A stretch of DNA of 64,000 nt, from positions 124,312-188,311 of the forward strand of contig PNAE01000007.1 of assembly GCA_003169895.1 (NCBI GenBank). Direction: 5' to 3'. Of this stretch, positions 19,747-27,594 are shown piece after piece. A program made the position numbers and the translations under genes. The number at the start of each line of letters is the position of its first letter. Position 1 is the stretch's first letter. The notes under the pieces are model-generated. The model worked only from the letters and a program-made list of their open reading frames with translations, was not told where the DNA came from and made no database searches. Origin of the DNA: Gemmatimonadota bacterium (GTDB lineage: Bacteria; Gemmatimonadota; Gemmatimonadetes; Gemmatimonadales; GWC2-71-9).

Positions 19747-19830
19747 GCGGGCGCAAGGGCGCGCTATTTTCGGCGCAATGCACTCCATGTCGAACGGCGG
19801 CGGGACCGCCTGAGCCCGCGTCCAGCCGCG

Positions 19831-21045
19831 ATGCCAGGCGTAGCGCGCCAGCACCGGTCGTTGCAGGTCGGGTTCCTGACCGCAACCAAGGCCTGGGGCG
19901 GGACCGAAGCGCACACCCTCGCGGTGGCACGAGCGCTCGCTTCCCGCGGCCACAGCGTTGTCATCCTCCAGCTCGGCCATGATGCGTATACGACGCGTGG
20001 CGCATCCGACCTCGGCGCCGGCGTGTCTGCCGTGGGCGTGAACCTGCCCGGTCCAGCGCGAGGGTTGCCGAGCCGATATTGGCGGCAACTGCTGCAGAGC
20101 CACCGGGTCGATATGGTCGTGGTGCCGAAAGGCAGCTTCCGGGTGCGATATCGCGGACTCGACCTGGCGATGTTGACCAGCCGACGCCCTCGCATCAGCA
20201 TCGAACACGCGACCCCACCGGACCCGCCCGTACGCACGTCACGCCGACACCTCGCCGGTTTGCTGCCAGGGCTCGGCCTCTGGCACCTTCGCTTCCGCGC
20301 GGGAGTGGCCTTGCACCGGGCGGCATTCGGCACCGTGATTGCCGTTGCAGATGCGATCAAGCAGCGCATGGTGGAAGACTATGGCTACACCGGCGATGCC
20401 GTGACCGTGATCCACAACGGCATCGACGTCTCCCGGTTTCACGACGATCCGGAGGCTCGGGCCGCCACCCGCCAGCTGTGGGGCATTCCGGCCGCGGCAT
20501 TCGTGTTCGGGACGATGGCCAGGCTCGTGCCGGAAAAGCGCCTCGATCGCTTGCTGCACGCGTTCCGCGGCATCGCCGCGGACAGCGAGCCCTGGCTCGT
20601 CGTGGTCGGGTCCGGACCCGAAGCCGGCGCGCTCCACGCGCTCGCCGCCGAACTCGGCCTTGGCGAGCGCTGCGTGTGGGCCGGTGAGTCGCGCGCGGCC
20701 TGGAGCGCCTATCCCGCGCTCGATTGCTTCGTGTCGAGCAGCGATGTAGAGGGCCTGCCGTACGCGCTCCTCGAGGCGATGGCGTGCGAACGGATTCCGG
20801 TGGCGACCGACGCGGGCGGAGTGAGCGAGGTCGTGATCGACAAGGTGACCGGGCGGCTCACCGGTCAGGACCCCGCCGCGCTCGAATCGGCGATGCGGGA
20901 GGTCATGGCATACCCGCGCGAAGCGCGTGCGGCTATCGGTCGCCGGGCGCGAGAGCAGGTCGTGGAACACCACGACCAGCTCGTTCAGATCGCCGCTGTG
21001 GCCACGCTCATCGAGCAGGTGTCCGACGCCGGCGGAGCTGCCTGA
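19831..21045 (+). CDS. Family 4 glycosyltransferase
   Basis: 404 residues, GT-B fold. LQVGFLTATKAWGGTEAHTL opens the N-terminal domain, with the GG loop. The C-terminal nucleotide-binding domain begins near AFVFGTMARLVPEKR. It contains the E-x7-E type motif in SDVEGLPYALLEAMACERIPV. Presumed to transfer a hexose from a UDP-, GDP- or ADP-sugar in surface glycan assembly. The start may be the ATG at 19831 or a TTG at 19861. Its 3' end overlaps the convergent hydroxylase-like gene by 38 bp. Confidence 0.85.
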   Translation: MPGVARQHRSLQVGFLTATKAWGGTEAHTLAVARALASRGHSVVILQLGHDAYTTRGASDLGAGVSAVGVNLPGPARGLPSRYWRQLLQSHRVDMVVVPKGSFRVRYRGLDLAMLTSRRPRISIEHATPPDPPVRTSRRHLAGLLPGLGLWHLRFRAGVALHRAAFGTVIAVADAIKQRMVEDYGYTGDAVTVIHNGIDVSRFHDDPEARAATRQLWGIPAAAFVFGTMARLVPEKRLDRLLHAFRGIAADSEPWLVVVGSGPEAGALHALAAELGLGERCVWAGESRAAWSAYPALDCFVSSSDVEGLPYALLEAMACERIPVATDAGGVSEVVIDKVTGRLTGQDPAALESAMREVMAYPREARAAIGRRAREQVVEHHDQLVQIAAVATLIEQVSDAGGAA

Positions 21046-21913
21046 ACGGGTAGAGAAATTGTCGCCCGAGACCGGCGAGCCAGGCGCGCGGCGAAAACCC
21101 GCCGGGCGTGGCAAAGAAGACACCCTCGACGCCAGTCGCGGGGTATTCGTCGTAATGGGGATAGAGCGTACCGAACGCGCGGTCCCAGATGGTCAGGCAC
21201 ACGCCGAAGTTCAGGTCGCGGTGGCGCGGCTCGATCGAGTGATGAATGCGATGGAACTGCGGCGTCACCACCAGGTACCGGAGCGGACCGAGGTTGGTGC
21301 GGATGTTCGCGTGGTTGAAGCGGGTGAACCACGCGGTGACCAGTGCCACGGTCACGATCGCGAACGGCGTCAGCCCGAACATGAACATTGGAATGAAGGT
21401 AAGGAACTGCGCGATGATGTATTCGACCGAGTGCACGCGCAGGTCGGTAAAGAGGTTCATCTCGTGCTGCGAGTGGTGGATCACGTGAAAGTGCCAGAAC
21501 ACGGTGACCCGGTGCCGTACCCAGTGATGAAACCACTGCAGGAAGTCGAACACGATGAACGACGCGAAGACCCGCGCCCCCAGCGGCCACGCCCGCAACA
21601 GCGGCAGCGTGAACCCGCCGGTGACATGGGTGTACCCGATGTGCAGTATCCCGATGAAGGCGGGAAGTGCCGCCACCTTGAACATCAGGTCGAAGTTGAA
21701 CCAGATGAAATCCTGGACCAGGGCGCGCGAGAACACCCGCTGGCCGCGCATGGCAGGCCGGATGAATTCGAGCAGCAGGATGGCGGCGACCAGGATGTAG
21801 AACCAGGGGTTCCGATAGACCTCCATCGCCGCCCAGTAGTACTGCTTGATCTCAACCGGCGTGATCCGACGGAGCCACTCAACGAGGGCCACGACCGCCG
21901 CGGACAACTGCAT
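21008..21913 (-). CDS. Fatty acid hydroxylase/sterol desaturase superfamily membrane protein
   Basis: 301 residues. An integral-membrane di-iron oxygenase with several hydrophobic segments and the conserved His clusters HHWVRH, HFHVIHHSQHEMN and HRIHHS. A further conserved His lies at NHANIRTNLG. The family hydroxylates or desaturates lipids such as sterols, carotenoids, sphingolipids or alkylglycerols; the substrate is not evident. The start at 21913 has GGAG about ten bases upstream; longer frames lack a ribosome site. It converges on the glycosyltransferase gene and has no clear operon partner. Confidence 0.85.
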   Translation of the reverse strand: MQLSAAVVALVEWLRRITPVEIKQYYWAAMEVYRNPWFYILVAAILLLEFIRPAMRGQRVFSRALVQDFIWFNFDLMFKVAALPAFIGILHIGYTHVTGGFTLPLLRAWPLGARVFASFIVFDFLQWFHHWVRHRVTVFWHFHVIHHSQHEMNLFTDLRVHSVEYIIAQFLTFIPMFMFGLTPFAIVTVALVTAWFTRFNHANIRTNLGPLRYLVVTPQFHRIHHSIEPRHRDLNFGVCLTIWDRAFGTLYPHYDEYPATGVEGVFFATPGGFSPRAWLAGLGRQFLYPFRQLRRRRTPAR

Positions 21914-22350
21914 GCCACGCTCCATCAGCAGGGCGGACCCGGGCGGCCGCGCGCACACCGGACGGACCCACCGGGCTCGATTTGATGTGAGTGATTGGGG
22001 CAGCAAGACCCACGCCACCGCGGGCCCGGGGGCAGATGCGAAAGTGACGACTGCGGCACGGCGTCTCCGGCGAGCGTCCCCCGCTGATGGCTGGAGGCCG
22101 TATGGGCAAGCGGTGAGGGTTGCGTCTCAGGGAGGACCCGCTAGGGAGCGGCGGCACGAAGTCGGCGAAAGAGGCCAGATCGCCGCGCCTTCGTGGGCGA
22201 CCAGGTCCGGGAGGGCTAATCTAGCCAAGATTGCAGCGCCAAACGTCAGTCGGATCCAGCGGTTTCAGGCGTAAGCGAATCCCCCCACGCCCGTATGGGG
22301 AGTGGGGGGATCACAGCTACCGTTGGTCTGCAGAACGGCGTCGTTGATCG
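21914..22350. other. Intergenic region upstream of the hydroxylase gene, with a hairpin
   Basis: No gene seen. A perfect 10-bp stem (22279-22288 with 22302-22311, arms ATCCCCCCAC/GTGGGGGGAT) lies about 40 bases beyond the stop of the orphan peptide gene and may be its terminator. Confidence 0.5.
22279..22311 (-). terminator. Hairpin downstream of the orphan peptide gene
   Basis: Perfect 10-bp inverted repeat with a 13-base loop. On the minus strand it follows the stop of the small precursor gene. No T-run follows it, so termination is probable but unproven. Confidence 0.4.
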
Positions 22351-22443
22351 CTACGCAGCCGTAGAAACGACACCCACAACCAACGTCAATTTCGCCAGCG
22401 ACGCTTCCTCAACCAGCCTTGGCGCAACGAATGTCTTCCGCAT
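22351..22443 (-). CDS. Orphan RiPP-like precursor peptide, lasso-leader type
   Basis: 30 residues. Its first 21 residues are nearly the same as those of the four peptides at 51.7-52.2 kb: MRKTF at 1-5, AP at 7-8, Leu10, EEA at 12-14, LTL at 19-21. Phe5-x-x-Pro8-x-Leu10 and Thr20 at position -2 fit the lasso leader pattern recognised by PqqD-like proteins and cut by B2 proteases. The predicted core is VVGVVSTAA. There is a ribosome site, GGAG, eight bases before the ATG. No biosynthetic gene is adjacent; the matching enzymes lie about 30 kb away. Being so short, it would be missed by most gene callers. The function is inferred only from leader similarity. Confidence 0.75.
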   Translation of the reverse strand: MRKTFVAPRLVEEASLAKLTLVVGVVSTAA

Positions 22444-22855
22444 GATCGACTCCGTAATGAGTAAGTGACGGTTCGGTTTGCAACGGTTCGCCCAAGACGG
22501 GATGGGCCGACCGATTCCACGCGAGCAACACGGAATGCAACTTCCGTGCAGCCGAGATATCCGCAATGGGGTTCGGCGTACAGCCACTCCAGCGACAAAG
22601 CGCAACATATTGCGTTATAACGTGTTAGGTTGACCGTCACAGATGGAAATCCACATCGTCCCATCCGCCAACCGTCGGCGCGAGTTCTGGGATGTTGTGG
22701 TTCCGCCGCATCAGGTTGGAGCGTGTATCCCACGGTTCCGCGTGGCCGGGGTGCCATGCCAACTTGCGTGTCGCGACGTCTGGGCTTCACCGGGCCGAGC
22801 CCAGCATGCACGAATTCCAGATTACCTGCTACACTCACGCCGCCACAACCGCGCG
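22444..22855. other. Intergenic region between peptide gene and amidohydrolase gene
   Basis: About 410 bases with no recognisable gene on either strand. It should hold the promoter of the orphan peptide gene; the sequence just before the peptide is less GC-rich than its surroundings. Confidence 0.4.
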
Positions 22856-24076
22856 TCAGTGTACCGAGCGCCCCCCGGACCAGGTGGCCACCACGTCCGC
22901 GATGGCGCTGGCCAGCACGGCATCCTCAGGCGACTTTGACGCGGGGATACGAACGGCCGTCATGTCGCCCCACTTGCCCACCTCCAGGCTGCCGCAACTC
23001 GCGTCGAGCCCCAGCGCCTCGGCCCCACCCAGGGTGAGTACCCGCAGCGTCTCCACAGCGGTCCAGCCGGTGAGCTTGCGCGCTGCCCGCGCCTCCGCCA
23101 TGAGATCGAGGGGTGCCACGCTGACTTCCGAATCGGTGCCAATGCCGGCGCGGAGGCCGCGGTCGACGTAGCGGGCGACGGGCGCGTCTGCCCCGTGATG
23201 GCGACGATTGCTTCGCGGACAGTGCGCGATCGCGACACCACGCCGGACCATGATCACCGTGTCGGCGGCATCGGTGTGGATGGCGTGCGCGCATATCGTG
23301 CGCGAGGTCAGGACGCCGTGACGATCGAGCCACGCGATGGGCGACACCGGCTCCGGGCTGACGCGCGTGATTCCCCGGGCCCGCAACGCGTCGGCGAAGA
23401 TGCCGGTGAAATCCCGCAGCAACGCGGATTCGTCGGCAGGTTCAGCCACGTGCACGCCGATCGACACGCCGTGTGCACCGGCGAGATCGCTGACGGCCTG
23501 ATAGAGCGCCCCGCTCACGGTGTAGGGCGCGTGCGGCGCGACGCCGATCGCGACACGGCCGGTCGCATGCTGCGCCAGCCGGTCCAGCTCGCGGGAAAAC
23601 CGCTTCATCACCGTCGGCGTCTCTTCCGCATGCATGTCGAACGCCTCGTGCTGCGCAATCCCATTCGCCCGCAACTCGTGCATCGCCGCGATCACCGAGC
23701 CGGTATTGCCCATGTCGCAGATGGTGGTGACCCCGGCGGCCCAGCATTCACGAATGCCGCGCGACGCCGCGTTGAAGAAGTCCTCGTCGGTGCGCGTGGC
23801 CTTGAGCGCGATGACGTGCTTGATCCATTCCCAGAAGTCGGCCTCTTCGGCCATCCCCGCGAAGCCGGTGAGTTCGAGATGGGTATGGGTGTTCACCAAC
23901 CCGGGCAGCAGGGCCGCATCGGCGAGGTGGCGCGACTCGGCATCGGCTGGCCGGGGAACCGCGTGGTTGGGCCCCACGACGGCGATGCGACCACGATCGT
24001 CGACCAGGACTGCGCCGTCGGCGATCGCTGGCGCATCGATCGGCAGCACCCACGGTGCCGACAGGCGCAGGCTCAG
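22856..24076 (-). CDS. Amidohydrolase (cytosine-deaminase-like / TRZ-ATZ family)
   Basis: 406 residues from the proposed start. A metal-dependent deaminase or hydrolase with the binuclear-superfamily motifs: NTHTHLELTG (first His pair), GVHVAEPADES, CAHAIHTD, and GTDSEVSVAPLDL with the metal Asp. HCPRSNRRHH is typical of the S-adenosylhomocysteine/aminofutalosine/ATZ deaminase group, so deamination of a purine-like substrate is likely. Homologues start with about ten residues before VLPIDAPAI. In this frame no ATG, GTG or TTG lies there; the only fitting codon is a CTG at 24076, which overlaps the upstream stop as CTGA. A GTG at 24049 is the fallback start. It forms an operon with the penicillin-binding protein. 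Confidence 0.85.
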   Translation of the reverse strand: MSLRLSAPWVLPIDAPAIADGAVLVDDRGRIAVVGPNHAVPRPADAESRHLADAALLPGLVNTHTHLELTGFAGMAEEADFWEWIKHVIALKATRTDEDFFNAASRGIRECWAAGVTTICDMGNTGSVIAAMHELRANGIAQHEAFDMHAEETPTVMKRFSRELDRLAQHATGRVAIGVAPHAPYTVSGALYQAVSDLAGAHGVSIGVHVAEPADESALLRDFTGIFADALRARGITRVSPEPVSPIAWLDRHGVLTSRTICAHAIHTDAADTVIMVRRGVAIAHCPRSNRRHHGADAPVARYVDRGLRAGIGTDSEVSVAPLDLMAEARAARKLTGWTAVETLRVLTLGGAEALGLDASCGSLEVGKWGDMTAVRIPASKSPEDAVLASAIADVVATWSGGRSVH

Positions 24077-26229
24077 TGCTGACCGCCGGGTCGGAATGGC
24101 GAATGGATCGGGCAGAACTCGCGCGGCTCGGTGCCCTTGGCGTAGTAGCGCACCTCCCGCACGTTGGCGGGACAGAACGGCGTGGCACGGAGGCCGTTGG
24201 TCTTGTCGACTTCGACCGCCACCATGGAGTCGGACGGGGCGGCCCAGTCGCCGGGCGGTTTCCGGCGCTGATAGATGTCCAGCATCATCTGTGTCCACGC
24301 CGGCGCGGCCAGCTTTCCGCCCTGGGCGTTGCCGGTGATCTTCTGCGGGGTGTCAAAGCCCATCCAGACGCCGGCAACCAGGTCGTGCGTGAAGCCAATG
24401 AACCAGACATCGTGATAGTCGCTGGTCGTACCGGTCTTGCCGCCCGCCGGCAGCGTGAAACCGGCGCGATAGACCGCACTGTTCGCCGTCCCGTTGGTGA
24501 TCACCCCGCGGAGCGCCTGCGCCATGGTGTAGGCGACCACCTTGTCGAGCACCGGCACGGTCTGGACCTGTGGCTGGTAGATGATATTGCCGTTCTTGTC
24601 TTCGACCCGCAGGATCGCGCTGGGCACGACCCGGGAGCCCAGGTTCGCGAACGTGGTGTAGCCGGCGATCAGCTCGATGGGATGCAGTGAAATCGAGCCG
24701 AGGAAGATCGACGGCACGCGATCGATGGGTGCGGTAATCCCGAACTTGCGCGCCTCGTCGATGACGGCGTCGACGCCGACCCGTTCGCCGACCCGCACCG
24801 CGATGCTGTTCTTCGATTCCCAGAGACCTTGACGGATGGTCAGCACTGAATCGCTGAAGCGTCCTTCGTAATTCTTCGGCTCCCAGGGTGGCTGGCCGAA
24901 GGGCATCGGCACCGTAATCGGCGAGTCCGGTTCGGTCTCGTCGAATGATATGCCGGACTGGATGGCGGCACTGTACATGATCGGCTTGAAACTGGATCCG
25001 GGCTGTCGCATGGCCTGCGTCATCCGGTTGAACTTCGAATCGCCGAAATCCCGGCCGCCAACCATCGCCAGGATGTTCCCGGTCTTTGCCTCGAGCACCA
25101 GCGCTCCGCCCTGCAGGTACGGCGTTTCCGTCCGGTCGGGCTCATCGTCGGACCGCTTGTCCATGTAGGCGCGATAACTCTGGTGCGTGAACTTGCCCAC
25201 ACCAGTGATCGCGTTGGCCTCGATTTTCTCGAGTTGCGTCTCGAGCGCGCTCACGGCGGCCTGCTGGGCATCGAGGTCGAGCGTCGTGTAGATCCGGTAC
25301 CCCTCCTTGTACAGGTCGCTGCCGTACTTGGCCTGCATCAGCTGCCGGACATACTCGACGAAATACTCCGCCACGCCCTGATAGTCGCTGCGTGACGACA
25401 GCGTCAACGGATACGCCTTCCAGCTCTCGGCTTCCGGACCGGTGAGATAACCTGCGTCACGCATCTGGTCGATGACGATGTTGCGCCGCTGCACGGCCTT
25501 GTCCTTGTGCTTGCGCGGGTTGTAGGTCTCGGGAGCCTTCGGCAGCGCCGCCAGCGTGGCCGCCTCGGCGACGTTCAGCACTCGCGCCGACTTGCCGAAG
25601 TACCGCTGTGCGGCGACCTCGACGCCGTAGGCGCTGTTGCCGAGATTGATCTGGTTGAGGTACAGCTCGAGAATCTGGTTCTTGCTGAACCGCTTCTCGA
25701 TCGCGTAGGCGACGCGGACCTCGCGGATCTTGCGGGGAATGCCGGAAATGCCGCGCTTCTGCCGGTTGATCTCCTCGGGGAACAGGTTGCCCGCCAGTTG
25801 CATGGTAATGGTCGAGAAACCCTGGCTCAGGCCACCCAGGAACACCATGTGCTTGAGCGCGCCCACGAACCGGACCCAGTCGACGCCGTGATGCTGATAG
25901 AAACGCTTGTCCTCGATGGAAAGGAACGCGGCCGGAACGGCCGGTGACATGTCCTTGAGCGCCAGCACGGTGCGACGCGCCGACTGGAAGAAATCGCCGA
26001 TCTGCCGGCCATCGGCCGCATAGATCCGGGAGGCCTGGTCGGGATCGTAACCGGTGAGACTGCTGATGTTGCAGGCGTCGCCGGCACAGGCACGCGTCCA
26101 GATGCCGAACAGGACGACGGCAGAGAAGGCCACGACTCCCAGGAGGGCCAACCCGACCTTGCGGCGCTGGAGCGGATTTCGCCAGAATGCACGGAGCCGG
26201 GCGAAGCGGGGAGACGAAGGGCCAGCCAT
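24073..26229 (-). CDS. Class A penicillin-binding protein (PBP1A-type)
   Basis: 718 residues. A bifunctional peptidoglycan synthase of the inner membrane and periplasm. An N-terminal membrane helix (about 25-47) is followed by a GT51 glycosyltransferase with catalytic Glu in [15 protein letters not shown], and [13 protein letters not shown] and [14 protein letters not shown]. The transpeptidase has the active-site Ser in [13 protein letters not shown] and KTGTT. The C-terminal tail contains two Cys. I chose the ATG at 26229, just before the cytoplasmic tail and membrane helix. A start at 26286 is possible but would leave only 11 bases to the divergent tyrS. The amidohydrolase overlaps its stop. 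Confidence 0.93.
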   Translation of the reverse strand: MAGPSSPRFARLRAFWRNPLQRRKVGLALLGVVAFSAVVLFGIWTRACAGDACNISSLTGYDPDQASRIYAADGRQIGDFFQSARRTVLALKDMSPAVPAAFLSIEDKRFYQHHGVDWVRFVGALKHMVFLGGLSQGFSTITMQLAGNLFPEEINRQKRGISGIPRKIREVRVAYAIEKRFSKNQILELYLNQINLGNSAYGVEVAAQRYFGKSARVLNVAEAATLAALPKAPETYNPRKHKDKAVQRRNIVIDQMRDAGYLTGPEAESWKAYPLTLSSRSDYQGVAEYFVEYVRQLMQAKYGSDLYKEGYRIYTTLDLDAQQAAVSALETQLEKIEANAITGVGKFTHQSYRAYMDKRSDDEPDRTETPYLQGGALVLEAKTGNILAMVGGRDFGDSKFNRMTQAMRQPGSSFKPIMYSAAIQSGISFDETEPDSPITVPMPFGQPPWEPKNYEGRFSDSVLTIRQGLWESKNSIAVRVGERVGVDAVIDEARKFGITAPIDRVPSIFLGSISLHPIELIAGYTTFANLGSRVVPSAILRVEDKNGNIIYQPQVQTVPVLDKVVAYTMAQALRGVITNGTANSAVYRAGFTLPAGGKTGTTSDYHDVWFIGFTHDLVAGVWMGFDTPQKITGNAQGGKLAAPAWTQMMLDIYQRRKPPGDWAAPSDSMVAVEVDKTNGLRATPFCPANVREVRYYAKGTEPREFCPIHSPFRPGGQH

Positions 26230-26297
26230 GGTCAGGAAGCTATCCGCGGCACGGTGGAGTTGCACGTGTGACGCGAACAGCGGCATTTTGGGCACAC

Positions 26298-27572
26298 ATG
26301 CCTTCTCTCCTGGAAACGCTTTCCGGACGCGGAATGCTCCACGACGCGACCCCAGACCTCGCCGCACGGCTCGCGGCGGGACCGATCACCGGCTATGCCG
26401 GCTTCGATCCCACCGCCGACTCCCTCGGCGTCGGCGGCCTGATGCCGGTCATGGGCCTGGCGTGGCTCCAGCGGCTGGGCGGCAAGCCGCTGGTCGTGGT
26501 CGGGGGCGGGACCGGGCTGATCGGCGATCCATCGGGAAAGCGGATGGAGCGGCCGATGATGCCGGACGAAGTCATCCGCGCCAACGCTGCGGCGATCCAG
26601 ACGCAGTTGTCGCAATTCCTCGATTTTGGCGCCGGCGCGACGGGCGCGAAGATGCTGAACAACGCCGACTGGCTCGCGCCGGTCGGGCTGCTGGAATTCC
26701 TCCGCGATACCGGCAAGCACTTCACCGTGAATTACATGCTGCAGAAGGAGGCGGTGAAGTCGCGGATGGACACGGGGATCTCGTATACCGAATTCAGCTA
26801 CATGCTCGTGCAGGCCTATGACTTTGCGCATCTGGCGGCGACACAGCACTGCGAGCTCCAGCTGGGCGGCAGCGACCAGTGGGGCAACATCACCGCCGGC
26901 ATCGAACTCGCCGCACGGCGCGACGGACGCAAGCTGCACGGCCTGGTCATGCCGCTCCTGACAACGGCCTCAGGAACCAAGTTCGGCAAGACGGAGACGG
27001 GCAACGTCTGGCTCGACCCGGCGAAGACATCACCCTACGCCTTCCATCAATTCTGGCTGCAGACGGAAGACGTCGACGCGGAGAGTATGCTGAAGTGCAT
27101 GACGTTCCTCAAACTCGCGGAAATCGCCGCGGTGATGGCGCAGCATGCCCTGGATCCGGGCGGTCGCGCGGCGCAACGCCGCCTGGCCGACGACGTGACT
27201 ACCCGCGTGCATGGTGCCGACGCCGTGCGCCGTGCCACCGACGCGGCGCGCATCCTGTTCGGCGGTGACGACGTGCGCGACGCCGACGCGGCGACGCTGG
27301 CCGTGGTAGCCGGCGAGGTGCCAGCGACCGAGATCTCGCGCCACGACCTCGATTCCGGGATCCCGATCGCGGATGCGTTACAGCGCAGCGGCCTGGCCAC
27401 GTCGAAGGCCGAAGCGAGGCGCGGTCTGGCGGGGGCAGGGTTTTCGGTGAACGGCGTGGTCGCGAACGAATCACGCGTCGTCACGACAGCCGACCTCCTG
27501 GGTGACGGCGTGGTGCTGCTCCGCAAGGGCAAGCGCAGCTGGGCGGCGCTTCGGGTGCATCGCGAGGGTTAG
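26298..27572 (+). CDS. tyrS: Tyrosyl-tRNA synthetase
   Basis: 424 residues. Charges tRNA-Tyr in the cytoplasm. Strong family blocks: FDPTADSL near residue 36, [25 protein letters not shown] with the Tyr/AMP-binding residues, and KFGKT at 228-232 in place of KMSKS, as in E. coli. A C-terminal S4 RNA-binding domain is present (about 355-420). Odd point: the class I HIGH motif, normally H-x-G-H/N after DPTADSL, reads G-V-G-G at residues 44-47, so both usual His positions are Gly. Otherwise the length and order are normal and the frame is intact, so it is probably functional. Transcribed divergently from the penicillin-binding protein. Confidence 0.93.
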   Translation: MPSLLETLSGRGMLHDATPDLAARLAAGPITGYAGFDPTADSLGVGGLMPVMGLAWLQRLGGKPLVVVGGGTGLIGDPSGKRMERPMMPDEVIRANAAAIQTQLSQFLDFGAGATGAKMLNNADWLAPVGLLEFLRDTGKHFTVNYMLQKEAVKSRMDTGISYTEFSYMLVQAYDFAHLAATQHCELQLGGSDQWGNITAGIELAARRDGRKLHGLVMPLLTTASGTKFGKTETGNVWLDPAKTSPYAFHQFWLQTEDVDAESMLKCMTFLKLAEIAAVMAQHALDPGGRAAQRRLADDVTTRVHGADAVRRATDAARILFGGDDVRDADAATLAVVAGEVPATEISRHDLDSGIPIADALQRSGLATSKAEARRGLAGAGFSVNGVVANESRVVTTADLLGDGVVLLRKGKRSWAALRVHREG

Positions 27573-27594
27573 GCAGTGACGCCCGCGACGCCGC

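Noticed and set aside
18202-20208. Long minus-strand ORF opposite heparinase copy 1
   Set aside because: Composition is that of a shadow frame; the same occurs opposite copy 2 at 48493-50313, as expected from their DNA similarity.
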